Source of the DNA: Lycium barbarum
Taxonomy: Eukaryota > Streptophyta > Magnoliopsida > Solanales > Solanaceae
Reading direction: 5' to 3'
Length of the DNA: 64,000 bases
NCBI RefSeq assembly: GCF_019175385.1
Contig: NC_083343.1
Span: 52,536,457-52,600,456, forward strand
Part shown: one piece after another, positions 21,706-31,976 of the stretch
Numbering within the stretch: position 1 is the first letter of the stretch
Layout: each line of letters opens with the position of its first letter
The notes under the pieces: generated by a model
What the model was told of the DNA's origin: nothing
The model's input: only the letters and a program-made list of their open reading frames with translations
Database searches by the model: none
Translations under genes and position numbers: made by a program

Positions 21706-23261
21706 TTGAAAAAAAAATCATCTTGAAAGGGCCCTTAACTTTCCAGCAATATATGAGACCTCTAGTTTACTTGAACTAATATCTTGTTTCTAAAGGAAGT
21801 GAGCAGCAACATAGTTACTATTTGAGGAAGAAAAACGTTGAGCAACAACCTCCTTTCATGATGATATATGCAGTATGCAGCAAGCACTTTAAATTGGAGG
21901 TTATATTTTGGCAACAAGGTACGTATGCAACAATGTGGTACTCATTTTCAAATTGTAGTAGTCGAATGTTTCTTGGAAACTCGAGAAGGAGCGGGCTAGT
22001 TATGTTGTTTAAGATTGGACTGCTAGATGAAAGAATTACGAAAACTATATCGGAAATCGGATAAATTGTTATTGTTATCATGTGGGCTGTTTGGTGGGTG
22101 TTATAAATTGTTTGGTGAGCTGAAATATTGTGAAACGTGTTGTAGCTATTGTTATCCTGCTTGTTGTTATACAATGTATATACGAAAATAAAGGAGTGTA
22201 TACAAGTATCGATATAGGAATTGATGGAATAAACGCGAACTTACGAATAGAATTATCAATTGATATAGTTGGAGTTGTGGGCTGTTTTTCTTGTTTTAAA
22301 TATATGATATAAAGCCGAGATTTGTGGTAAATGATGTCCTTATCACATTGGGAATATTTTTACGGTTAAGAAGAAAACATACGAAAAGGTGCCATGGAGT
22401 ATACGGATTGTAATTCGAGCTTGTCGCTCGTTATAGAGTATTATGAAATTGTTATGGACATGCATGTTGTGTTTTTGGGATTTATTTGTTGTTGGGCTGA
22501 TATACCAAATTGGGAGATACTAATAGTATAGAGGAGATGTTGCCCGTCTCGTTTTAGAATTAAGTCATCAATTAATATATATAATATGCGAAAAGCCTTC
22601 TTAAGTCACGTGCATATTCTTACGATTATAGGTTTATCATATTAATTGTGGAAGTTCTTGGCTGGACTGAGCTCTTGAACGACGTAAGGTATGTAAAGCC
22701 TATCCTTCCTTTCCTTCTTTTGGCATGTCCTAGACGTAAGTGATGAATGACATGAGCTTTGGGATAATTCCATTCATAAGTTCCAAATATGATTCATGAT
22801 TCTTATTCACTTCTTGATGTTAGAGCTTTTAAAGTAGTTAAGCCACTGCCCTCGAGCTTTCTATATGTTGTATGGTATAATCGTATGTATAAATCTCTAT
22901 TCCTAAAGGCTCTATAATGACTAATGTCCTTAACTTTCATAAGCTGTCTCGTATTGATTTGATACCTGTCTATGATCCCTGAGACGTTATTTAATATAGT
23001 TCATAATGATATTCAAAGAGCCATTAGGATGGCTAATGTTCTTGATTTCCAGAAACTATTTTATTATGTCTTGATACGTGTATATAATCCTTGAGGTTCT
23101 ATTTTTATATAATCCACAACGACATTCGAAAGGTTTTTGATATGACTATTGTCTTGGTTTTCAAATGATGATTCGTTTTGATTATTCTATTGAGTCTCAG
23201 ATATGATTTAATTTGTATATGGTTTCTCACTACTCTGCTCGTGCATGCCTCAATACATCTT

Positions 23262-23540
23262 TCACTGAGTCCCGGGCCAGGACATGTTTTCGTGCACAGA
23301 TCCACTGCATTATTCAACGAGTCCCTCACTAGAGGGCCGGGACACGTTATATATATGTATATGATGATATGATGACATGATGATATGATGATATGGGGAT
23401 GGCGGCCAGGATGGCACATGATGATCTTATTCACCGAGTCCCTCACTAGAGGGCCGGGACACGTTACATATATACATGATGATGATATGATTTTATTTAC
23501 CGAGTCCCTCACTAGAGAGCCGAGACACGTTATACATATG
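23262..23540 (+). repeat. GTCCCTC/GAGGGCC hairpin array, C 5' LTR
   Basis: Three clear copies of CGAGTCCCTCACTAGAG(G/A)G-type hairpins, each followed by CCGGGACACGTTA-like sequence, plus one divergent leading copy (GTCCCGGGCCAGGACATG). They are spaced irregularly by ATGATGATATG-type filler. Confidence 0.7.
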
Positions 23541-23706
23541 CATATGAAAAGGATGATTCTCTAATGGTGACATTAAGTTTCATAACGCGTTAAGTCTGAT
23601 GTTGACACCATGATTTATGATTCAAAGGTAAGCCTTGTGGTTTTCTGGTTATTGTACTGATTTTCTGTACTCCTCACTTCAGTATGATCCTGTTTATTGT
23701 ATTTAT

Positions 23707-23790
23707 GCTTTACATGCTCAGTACATATTTCGTACTGACCCTTTTTCTTCGGGGGGCTGCGTTTATGCCCGCAGGTACAGATGCTTACGT
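23707..23790 (+). other. Three-hairpin LTR module, C copy
   Basis: CTCAGTAC-ATATTTC-GTACTGA, a weaker hairpin 2 (CCC/GGG around TTCTTC), and CTGCG-TTTATGCC-CGCAG. Confidence 0.7.
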
Positions 23791-24368
23791 TGGTAACCCG
23801 CCAACTTAGGAGTCCTATTCAGCTATCTTGGAGAGCTCCCTTGTTCCGGAGCCTAGATTTTGGTACAGAATCTGTTGTGGTGTATATGTATTTTATCCAG
23901 GGGTACGGCGGGGCCCTGTCCCGTCATATGATACTGTTGTTACTCTTAGAGGTCTGTAGACATATGTGTGGGTTGTGTATCGATGTTGTTCAGTTGTGTC
24001 TATATGGCTTATGTTTTGGGACGTTCCCATTCGTAGTGGCAGCCTTCTCGGCTTGCGTAGATATATATATGTTTTGAGAAGTAATGTGTTACGATAGCCT
24101 TGTCGGCTCGTTTATGGAGGGGATGTTCCTTTATATATTTTGAAAGCCTTGTCGGCTTATGTACTATAATGTCTGTTGAAAGTTGTACCTCCCCAGGAGA
24201 CAGGTTGTTGTGATACGTCTAAATAATGTGACAGTTTTGAGACGACGTCTTGCCTTGGTATTGATAAGTCTGTATTATGCTAGTTGTGGATGATTATAGT
24301 TAACAGGTACATACGAGTGTCCAGCTCGGGCACTAGTCACGGCCTACGTGGTTGGGTCATGACAAAAG

Positions 24369-24380
24369 TGGTATCAGAGC
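24369..24380 (+). other. Element C primer-binding site
   Basis: TGGTATCAGAGC, four bases after the LTR end. Confidence 0.9.
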
Positions 24381-24420
24381 AGTTCGTCCTTGGAGTATCT
24401 ACAGACCGTGTCTAGTAGAG

Positions 24421-24462
24421 TCTTGTTTATCGGTGTGTTGTGCACCACACCTATAAACAGGA
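24421..24462 (+). other. Leader stem-loop with GTGCAC loop, C
   Basis: Outer stem CTTGTTTAT/ATAAACAGG (with a G-U pair), inner GGTGTG/CACACC (six perfect pairs), loop TT + GTGCAC. Confidence 0.7.
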
Positions 24463-25546
24463 AGCTATAGGACATTTAGGATGTTACCTTTCTTTCATAT
24501 CTAAGATCGTGCGATAGAGCCCAGCCATAGGAAATGAAATTCCCTTTAATAACATTTGATTTCAGCTGAAGAACGATATCAACAGATGAAAGCGACCGAT
24601 GACATTGGAAGCTACACAACACGCAGGTAATAAATGGTGCGAAGGAGGTATGTCAGATAAGGTAAGAATAATGGAATACGATCGAAATATAAAGTTGAAG
24701 GATGAAAGAGAAGGTAGATACGAAGATATAACAGGACAGGTCATTAAAGGGTCAATTATGTCCTGAGGTGCGATATGACAGGTAAGTCCTGACACCTTTG
24801 TAACTTATATTTTGAATTGGGAGCCCCTGTGTGTCTATGATACGATATGATATGTGCGTATATATGTTGGCCCTGTGAGGCATTGTTGGTATTTCCTGCG
24901 TGTAGGTTTTGGGATAGTAAGAAGTACAGAGGAAACTCTGCCCAAATTTTCCCAGAAATAGGAAAAAGAAGAGAATGAGATATAGGTTCATAATATGTCT
25001 TGAAAGTCGGTACCGAGAGGTGAAGATTTATCATGTCGGACTAAAGCTTTAAAAGATACCCCCCATGTCATCCGTAAGAGGCACCATTCTTATTTGATAA
25101 ATTTTATTTCGAAGAAGCATATATGAGCAACAAAGTTTGGAATTCATTTGAATGGACCAGAATATTTTCCAACCACATTTTGCCTTAGAACAAGCTCGTG
25201 TTGAAGGGCAAAAACGTCTAGAAATTAAGCTTCACTTTATTGGAAGAGTACAAAGCATACAACAAGTAGTTTGTAAACTAAATAATTCGTTCACGACTCA
25301 AGAATAAACCTGGAGGTAAACCATGTGAATCAAGCACTAAGAAGTCCTATGGTGCTTGTCGGATTCTAGTTTTCTTCTGGTGGTGGTTGGAGAATGCTTC
25401 ATAGTAACATTTTATTAGTTCTTAATCAACTAATTGGAGATGGAATTTGTGGAAGGAAAACTTAAACTTGTGGGCTGTCTAGGATCATGTATTTCATATG
25501 TTGTTGGTGAAATGCTAGGATGACTCAGAAGGGCTTGTGATACTAA

Positions 25547-25551
25547 GAGCT
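25547..25551 (+). repeat. Target duplication GAGCT, left of D1
   Basis: GAGCT here and at 35020-35024 flank D1 exactly. Confidence 0.9.
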
Positions 25552-26130
25552 TGTCACGACCCAGCCCCGTGGGCCGCGACTGGTGCCCTTCCGGGACACC
25601 CCAAACGAACTCACACCCAGATCATCGTAATCAGACTCGACCAAACTCAACGTACTCTATTCGAACTCAACATCGTAATCAGATCTCTACCGAACACTTA
25701 TCCTAAGCAGTCGCCCGTACAGATCAGACAAATCACAAATCAGAAAGGAGGCGGAATATACATCGCCAAATTTCACACACACACATCAGAAGGGTGGCGG
25801 AATGCACATCGCCCCCAAGTACATACACATACATACAAACTCAGAGGCCGACTTGGCCATAGCAGCGTACGTGCCGCTTAAGAATGCAAAACAGACTCAC
25901 ATACAAACACACCGGACCCACGACCCACAAATCTGACTACAGGCCTCTAGACAAAACAGAACATATGAACATATGACGGGACAGGGCCCCGCCGTACCCA
26001 CACATCCACAAATGTACAGAATACAGACACAACAAAAGACATGTACCAAAGTAGGCTCCGGATCAAAGGGGAGCTCTCCAACACAGCAGAATGAGTAGCC
26101 TAAACTGGAGGGCCACCCAAACGAGCTTCT

Positions 26131-26203
26131 GTACCTGCGGGCATGAAACACAGCCCCCGAAGAAACGGGGGTCAGTACGGGAGAAGTACTGAGTATGTAA
26201 AGC
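26131..26203 (-). other. Three-hairpin LTR module, D1 3' LTR
   Basis: On minus: AGTAC-TTCTCCC-GTACT; CCCCC-GTTTCTTC-GGGGG; CTGTG-TTTCATGCC-CGCAG. The last has a U-G pair and is intermediate between the C/A form (CTGCG/CGCAG) and the B form (CTGTG/CACAG). Confidence 0.7.
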
Positions 26204-28288
26204 AGAAGGTACAGAAATCACAAACACAGCTGGAGTCAGAAAGAACCAACACACCAACATCGCAAACAAAGCAAACCTGTGCGGGAGGCGAACGTACAAA
26301 TGCAAATCAAATCATGTATAGGGTTTAGGAACGTGGTCACCCCCCGACGCTGGTGCCACAACACATCATAACTCCAGAAGGTTTCAAATCTCCGTACAAT
26401 CTCCAGACACATCATATCATACACACATCATATCATCAGAACGTATCAAATGCCATATCACATCATAACTCCATAAACGGTAACCGGCCCTATGGCGAGG
26501 CCTCGGAAACCGTAACACATCATAACTCCCGAATATATTATAGTGCGCACGATCACAAAGTCGGCCCGGGTACCGACGAACGAAGTCATAGCAGGCAGCA
26601 CGAACAGAGTAGTGCAGAAATCATATGCATATCAAAAATAATTTGTCGGACTTAACATATAGTTTACGTAGAGGTATATACTGACGCCCGAAGGATCGGA
26701 GTAGGAATCAGACTGATCAAAGTATGCGTATAAAAGTTACGAAGTTCCAAACTGCCAAAATCGCAAGAAAACTGTTCATAAGTCATTTTCCGAAAATCTC
26801 ACATCATTCAAAGTACAAAACGTACATTAATGGCATAGAAAGTTTCAAACACATCCTTGGGTCCTAAACAGACGGTTGCGGATCATAACGGACACAAATG
26901 AATCAAACAAACCGAATAAGGGGAGCCTCGGGGCTCGCGGGCCCACCTCGAGTCAAATTGAGGTGGCGCACACAAATCACAGACTTTCGGCTCCATAGAG
27001 CCATCTACAAAAGTTTCGAAGAGTTTCGGACACAACAGCACAAGTTATGGAGGTACGAACATTCTTTTAACCAAATGTGACAAAGAGGGTTCAATCGCGC
27101 TGAGTGAATAGTGCTCGAACTTGAACCTCGATTTCCAAGAGTAGGATTATTCCCGAGGGGCCGATCTTAACCTAGTATATCTAGGACATGCCAAAAGAAT
27201 GATAGGTAGGCTTTACATACTTGGTTGGCGCCTTACGCTCCTCAAATCGCAATTCCTGTTTCGTCCAGAAACTGCAAATGGTCACTTTTACCAGTTACTA
27301 TTCATGAGAATTAACATTTTAGTCTTTGGGCTATATTTGGCTACCGAAATTTCGGCAGCACTTCCCCTATAAATCTAACACCCCCGAGACTTAGCTCGGC
27401 TCAAAATGTAACAACATCAACAGCCCAAACATCAATACACAATACGAATCACAATCAAACACACTAACTTCACAATTGCACCTCATTCCATAAGTTGGTA
27501 ATCCTATTTCCAAACTTCACAATTTCAACTCAAATCCACATTATTGTATTCATTCATTCAAGGTTATTCCATTACATAACAAACAAGTTCCAAACCACAT
27601 ACAAACATCCCCAAAGTTCACTACTTTCCAATTTTCATTCAAAACACCAAAAGTTACGACGAATGTTCTAACTTGCGTCGTTTCATTCCAAACTCATTAT
27701 CATCAACCATAAATCATATTTAAAGTCTTTAGTATCATATATATACTATGATATACACAAATATACCAAAGGTATACACTTTCCGATAACGTCCGAAATT
27801 ATTTTCTAACACCAACTCAATTCCTTAATCAATCCTTTACAACATAATGACCACAACAACACATCATTCAAGCTAAATAAGATCAAATTCTTATGCCTTA
27901 AACCTTATAAAACCCACGGCCAAACACACTCTTTTTGCACACACACGCCATGCACAAACACAACACCATTCCAAAATCTTCATGCCAATTCAATCACTAA
28001 CACATATGTATCCATTTCATAGCATTAAAACATAAAGATCTTACCTTTTTCTTGAATTTCCGATTTGCCGCAAACGAGCACCTTACGCCAATCTAATTAT
28101 ACCACCACGAAGAGCACCTCGAACTCATCAATCATTCCAAAAGAGACTAGGTGATTGGATTAGAAACAAGCCACGAATTTTTTTTTTTTCTCTTTCTTTT
28201 TCGGCCGAGAGCACCTTCAATGGTGTTCTTGAGATTTTTTTTTTTTGATCTTGATAAAGCTAACATATATCATATATATCCACTCCTA

Positions 28289-28311
28289 GGTCATGTGCAT
28301 AGCACATGACC
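28289..28311 (-). repeat. Perfect palindrome beside D1 TATA-like region
   Basis: GGTCATGTGC-ATA-GCACATGACC, ten-base arms with E-box-like CATGTG/CACATG. On the element strand it lies just upstream of GGATATATATGATATATG. Repeated in the other LTR about 6425 bp to the right. Confidence 0.65.
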
Positions 28312-28596
28312 TTAATAAATGGACTTGGACTTGCTCCCTTGGGCCGGCCAATTCACTTCCTTTGGGCCTCAATTTTTGTATTCCATTTTCTTAGCCCAAT
28401 TCATAAAATGTCCCGTTTTGTAATTCCCGAAACTAATTTCCGAAGTTCCAATTTTACCCTCGGCCTTCCCCGACGTCTTAACATTAATAACTCCATAACC
28501 AACATATTCATATTCACCAAAATCAAAATATTTCCTCAACACACAAGTCTTCTTTATTTCTTGATTTCCCGTTATACGAAAATACGGGACATAACA

Positions 28597-28610
28597 TTCT
28601 CCCCCCCTTT
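28597..28610 (-). other. D1 polypurine tract
   Basis: Minus reading AAAGGGGGGGAGAA, immediately before the 3' LTR. Confidence 0.9.
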
Positions 28611-28612
28611 AG

Positions 28613-28632
28613 AACATTCGTCCTCGAATGTT
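28613..28632 (-). other. Pre-polypurine hairpin, D1
   Basis: AACATTCG-AGGA-CGAATGTT on the element strand, the same arms and loop as in B1, C and A. Confidence 0.8.
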
Positions 28633-29921
28633 GAATCGACCTCAAGGGTGTCGTACTACTCCGGGAGGGTTCTCTTGATAGGTCCTTTATTGATTTCTCC
28701 GACATGTCTTCTTTACCAATACTAGGGTAGATTTTTCACATCACTGACCCAAATACCTTCATAATACATTTTCTCATACTCTACGTAATCACCGAACTCT
28801 GCACTATATTCTCGTAAGGGACGGACGCTTTCCAGACATCATCGACAATATCATCTTCTTTTCACACTCCTGAGTTTCCTTACCACATCGTCGTAATCTC
28901 ACTTTACTTCATATCAGACACTTCATGCCCAACAGATTCAGAACTAAAACCGAACGGATTCATAATCGGAAGCAGACATACTCAACTATGGCGGTTGGAT
29001 TCGTAGTCAACATCGAAGGTACGAAAGCATATCAGACACATCTGAGATCGGAGTCAGACGTATAAAGGCGTATCAAACGAACTCGTAGGCAGAATCACAC
29101 ACACTAAGATATACCAAACAGATTCACAATCAAAGCCAGTCGTACGGAATCATATCGAACAAACCCGAATTCAGAAGCAAACATACAGAGTGGTTTCATA
29201 CCGAATCGTGATCAGACAAACCGAAGGGTATCAAACACACACGCGGTCAAAATCAAACGCATCGAAGCATATCAGACGGATTTATATCCAGAGTCAGACC
29301 CATAGAGGTGCGCCAGACAGAAACGGATTCGGAATCAAAGCGCACAAAAGGTTCATCGGACGGGAACCTAGTCGAGCGCAGAAGTACAGAGGTGTACTAG
29401 GTAGAGCCTCATCGGAATCGGAAGTGCAGAAGCACCACAGATGGGATGTCAATTTAGAATCAAATCATTCATATTAAAGCTCCAATAATTCATGAGAATG
29501 CCCCTTGATTTGCAAACTCATTCACCAAGTCGTCACACAATTTACCTTGCGTCTTACGTATCGATTCCTTCAAATTTCCAATTACTCACACTGCTTATCT
29601 TTTCTTTATCACAACATTAGTCGCCGGGCTCAGCTCTTAGCCCTCCTAGGCACCAAATGAGAATCATACACACACATACACATACATATACACCTACACA
29701 CGTTTACTCATACCTTACCGGCGAACATCTCTGGCTGTTATTCAAATTCGTTCAATTTCCCAAGAGGTGTTGTATCCTTTCCTTTTCGCCCATTTAGTCC
29801 GCCTCGTTCCGCGCGACTCTCGAAAGGGCACTAATTATTCTCCACACATTCTATTCCCCTTTGGTTACCCCAAATTCCCATTCACGTTAATCATACTTAC
29901 ACTTGTGCAAAATTTTGCGTT
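28633..29921 (-). mobile_element. D1 non-coding interior between 5S-like segment and polypurine tract
   Basis: No protein motif seen on either strand. The middle is a degenerate 41-bp tandem array (28930-29445). The remainder is pyrimidine-rich on plus and unremarkable. This segment replaces the pol genes of an autonomous element. Confidence 0.7.
28930..29445. repeat. Degenerate 41-bp tandem array, about 12-13 units
   Basis: Successive units begin at about 28955, 28996, 29038, 29079, 29120 and so on. Several are exactly 41 bases (for instance those ending TATCAAAC, TACCAAAC, TATCGAAC and GCCAGAC). Two differ in length by 1-2 bases and one is 35 bases. Recurrent words are TATCA(G/A)AC, GGATTC and AATC(G/A)(G/A)AG. 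Not a multiple of three, and frames are broken, so not coding. Confidence 0.7.
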
Positions 29922-30024
29922 ACTTCCCAGGGGGTCACCCATCCCAGAATTGCTCTGGCTTGAGCACGCTTAACCCTGAAACTTTTACACATTTTGACGC
30001 GTTAGGGCTGATATAATTTCGCCA
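29922..30024 (-). other. 5S-rRNA-like segment in D1
   Basis: On minus, 103 bases align without a gap to positions 1-103 of the plant 5S rRNA as I remember it, about 69 identities by hand. The best parts are GTTAAGCGTG (box A region) and GGATGGGTGA plus CTGGGAAGT (intermediate element and box C). The last 17 bases of 5S are absent. Same strand as the element, about 270 bp after the gag stop. A diverged derived copy, not a working 5S gene. Confidence 0.75.
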
Positions 30025-30128
30025 ACTGCCTCGCACGACCTTTGCCACGTAATTTTAGGCCAAACGGGGTCTTAGCAAATTTTTTCGGAAATTTTTCGTA
30101 GCGGGTCCCACTCTAACCCAAAGAGGTC
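30025..30128 (-). other. Block upstream of the 5S-like segment, shared with family A
   Basis: On minus this block (GACCTCTTTGGGTTAGAG ... ATTACGTGGC) matches 53759-53860 and 48027-48128 in family A, including GAGTG.GACCCG.TACGA and CCCCG. It shows that the 5S-like insert and its 5' flank share one origin. Confidence 0.65.
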
Positions 30129-30293
30129 GTTTGCTTTTCTGGCTGTGAGGTCTATCGTTCTAGTCTTCCAAATCCCATATTTTTCCCCCCCACATGTACA
30201 GATAACTGCCTCGGATATTTTCATTAATTCGGATTCTTACCTTACCTTTACTGACACACACAAAAGTATATCGCATAATACTGAGGTACAAAC

Positions 30294-31778
30294 CTACCAT
30301 TGCACATATTCATTAAACAAAAAGGTTAGTAATATACCTGGGTCTGTGTCTGGGGGTGCCTCTGGGTCCCGACGACCAGTCAAAGCGTAGATGCAGTTCG
30401 AGGGACCGCTAGAATCTGAAGCCCCACCACGGCCTCTACCGCGGCCCGCTGGTGCTGGCATACCTCGCCCCGTAGAGCGCGTGGCCGAAGGGGTAGATGA
30501 CGAACCAGCAACGGATCTCATCGGCGGTGCTGTGCTGCCGGAACCGCCTGCCCACGGACAATCCCGCATGATATGGCCCTGGCGGCCGCAAGCAAAACTG
30601 GCCCCCGTGGCCCTGAAGCACTCACCTGGGTGCGATCTTCCGCAATACGAACACTGGGGTATGGGTGGCCTAAACTGACTGGGACCCCTGCTCGCCTGAG
30701 GACCTGGGGCTCTGGAACTCTGGTCTGCCCTGGACGGTCCTGCTCCCTCGAACCTCTTACCAACAGACTGTGTGTCCCGGCCTGACGGAGGAAAGTACCC
30801 GCTGGACTGATACTGCGGCTGCCCGTCCCGTGAATCTCCAGGATACCCCGCTGATCTGGCCCTCTTGGGCCGTCTCCCATCATACTCTCGGCTGGGCCGA
30901 TCTGCTCGGTGCCGGTTCTCCATCCCCTGGGCGTAGGCCTGTAGACGGGCAATGTCCATATCTGTCTGCAATGATACCGCCATGCACCCGTCAATCAAGT
31001 AACGATCCAGCCCCATAACATACCTATGCATCCGATCTGTCATATCTGCCACCACGGCAGGGGCATACCGGGCCAGGGAATCAAACTCCAAATTATATTC
31101 ACGGACGCTCCGACCCCTCTGCTGCAGATGCAAAAACCGATCAGCTCGCTCCCGTCGTAACTCTGGGGGCAGAAAGTGGCGGGTGAAAGCAGTCACAAAC
31201 TGATCCCACATAGCTGGAGGAGCACCCTCACCCCGGGATAGCTCCCAAGTCTCATACCAATGCGCGGCAACATCCCGAAGTCTATGCGAAGCTAGCTCAA
31301 CCGACTCGGTCTCTGACGCCCTGACCAAGTCTAATGCACGCCGCATCCCCCGAATGAAGTCATGGGGGTCCTCGTCAGGCTTAGACCCGAAAAACTCTGG
31401 AGGGCCGCATAACAAGAACTCCCGAACTCTCAGGCTTTCCCGCCTGTCCTCATCATCATCGTCCCTCCGCCCGCGCCTGCGAGCCTGTCCGGCTACAATC
31501 GTGGTCAGCAACTGTATAGCCTCCCTCAGGGTCCTATCCTCCGCCCCTGGCTGAGGAGCTGGAGTCTCAGGAGCGGGTACACGGACCTCTGGAGCTGCTG
31601 AAGGTCCCGCTCCAGGCTGTACTAATGGGGGTGTAGCAGACCCCTCAGAATGAGGTGTAACCTCCGGCAAATCATAAACACGAGCCCGAGTAGCCCGTTG
31701 TGCCTGACTGGTCTCTCCCATCTTCGCCTTGCCCTTCTGGGCCGCCGTTGCCTTCTTCGGAGGCACCACTGCAAACAC
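30294..31778 (-). CDS. gag: Gag protein of element D1 (intact, no pol)
   Basis: Particle protein of 494 residues, uninterrupted. Opens MFAVVPPKKATAAQKGKA; the Met three codons before VPPKK is the only usable one in frame. Ala/Pro-rich N terminus, then the Gag domain from about residue 118 (EFLLCGPPEFFGSKPDEDP, ELASHRLRDVAAHWYETWEL, RHFLPPELRRERADRFL, SLARYAPAVVADMTDRMHRY). An RS/Q-rich linker is followed by knuckle 1 CSYCGRSHPGEC and knuckle 2 SFACGRQGHIMRDC, in which the first Cys is Ser. After GRGRGRGG and YALTGRRDPEAPPD the protein ends at ILLTFLFNEYVQW, where an autonomous element would enter protease. So it is Gag only. It probably needs reverse transcriptase and integrase from a B-like element. 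Confidence 0.9.
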   Translation of the reverse strand: MFAVVPPKKATAAQKGKAKMGETSQAQRATRARVYDLPEVTPHSEGSATPPLVQPGAGPSAAPEVRVPAPETPAPQPGAEDRTLREAIQLLTTIVAGQARRRGRRDDDDEDRRESLRVREFLLCGPPEFFGSKPDEDPHDFIRGMRRALDLVRASETESVELASHRLRDVAAHWYETWELSRGEGAPPAMWDQFVTAFTRHFLPPELRRERADRFLHLQQRGRSVREYNLEFDSLARYAPAVVADMTDRMHRYVMGLDRYLIDGCMAVSLQTDMDIARLQAYAQGMENRHRADRPSREYDGRRPKRARSAGYPGDSRDGQPQYQSSGYFPPSGRDTQSVGKRFEGAGPSRADQSSRAPGPQASRGPSQFRPPIPQCSYCGRSHPGECFRATGASFACGRQGHIMRDCPWAGGSGSTAPPMRSVAGSSSTPSATRSTGRGMPAPAGRGRGRGGASDSSGPSNCIYALTGRRDPEAPPDTDPGILLTFLFNEYVQW

Positions 31779-31877
31779 AACAACGGGTCAGATCAGAATG
31801 ACCCTATTAACACAGCTCTATCGCACGATCTAAGATTCCAAAGAAAGGGCTACACAACATCCTAGATGTCCTGTAGC

Positions 31878-31922
31878 TCCTTGTTTATAGATGTGGTGCA
31901 CAACACATCGATAAACAAGACT
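31878..31922 (-). other. Leader stem-loop with GTGCAC loop, D1
   Basis: On minus: CTTGTTTAT/ATAAACAAG outer stem and GATGTG/CACATC inner stem, both perfect, loop TT + GTGCAC. The best-formed copy in the window. Confidence 0.75.
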
Positions 31923-31960
31923 CTACTAGACACGGCCTGTAGACATTCCGAGGACAAACC

Positions 31961-31972
31961 GCTCTGATACCA
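31961..31972 (-). other. D1 primer-binding site
   Basis: Plus reading GCTCTGATACCA, that is TGGTATCAGAGC on the element strand, four bases from the 5' LTR. Confidence 0.9.
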
Positions 31973-31976
31973 CTTT

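Larger units (their letters stand above)
20343..24364 (+). mobile_element. Element C 5' LTR
   Basis: A 4022-bp LTR, colinear with 37102-39898 and 47304-47610. It has TATA-like CATAAAAGGAG near 21653 followed by an inverted repeat (GGTAGCTAT ... ATAGCTACC, 21672-21705), an array of CCCTC-ACTA-GAGGG hairpins (23262-23540), and the three-hairpin module (23707-23790). Many short frames recur in the 3' LTR, as expected of repeated non-coding DNA. Confidence 0.9.
24381..25551 (+). mobile_element. Element C internal region, left non-coding part
   Basis: No protein motif found in any frame. It is clearly related along its length to the D2 internal region (42840-43431 and 46349-47303), sharing landmarks such as GGAAGCTACACA, TGTTGGCCCTGTGAGGCA and CTCTGCCCAAATTTT. 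A non-coding interior conserved between two elements suggests selection on RNA or recent common origin. Interrupted at 25551 by D1. Confidence 0.75.
25552..28596 (-). mobile_element. D1 3' LTR (left copy)
   Basis: Plus reading TGTCACGACCC ... GGGACATAACA, so minus reading TGTTATGTCCCG ... GGGTCGTGACA. Nearly identical to 31977-35019. Contains the three-hairpin module and a perfect 10-bp palindrome next to a TATATAT region. Predicted frames recur identically in the other LTR; none resembles a protein. Confidence 0.92.

Noticed and set aside
23262..23540. Regularly repeated palindromes that could suggest a CRISPR array
   Set aside because: Plant LTR context, irregular spacing, spacers are related filler, no cas genes.
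25897..26305. Paired minus-strand frames (84 and 80 codons) repeated exactly at 32322-32730
   Set aside because: They lie in the two D1 LTRs, and their identity simply reflects near-identical LTRs. One strand overlaps the structured LTR module; no protein family is recognisable.
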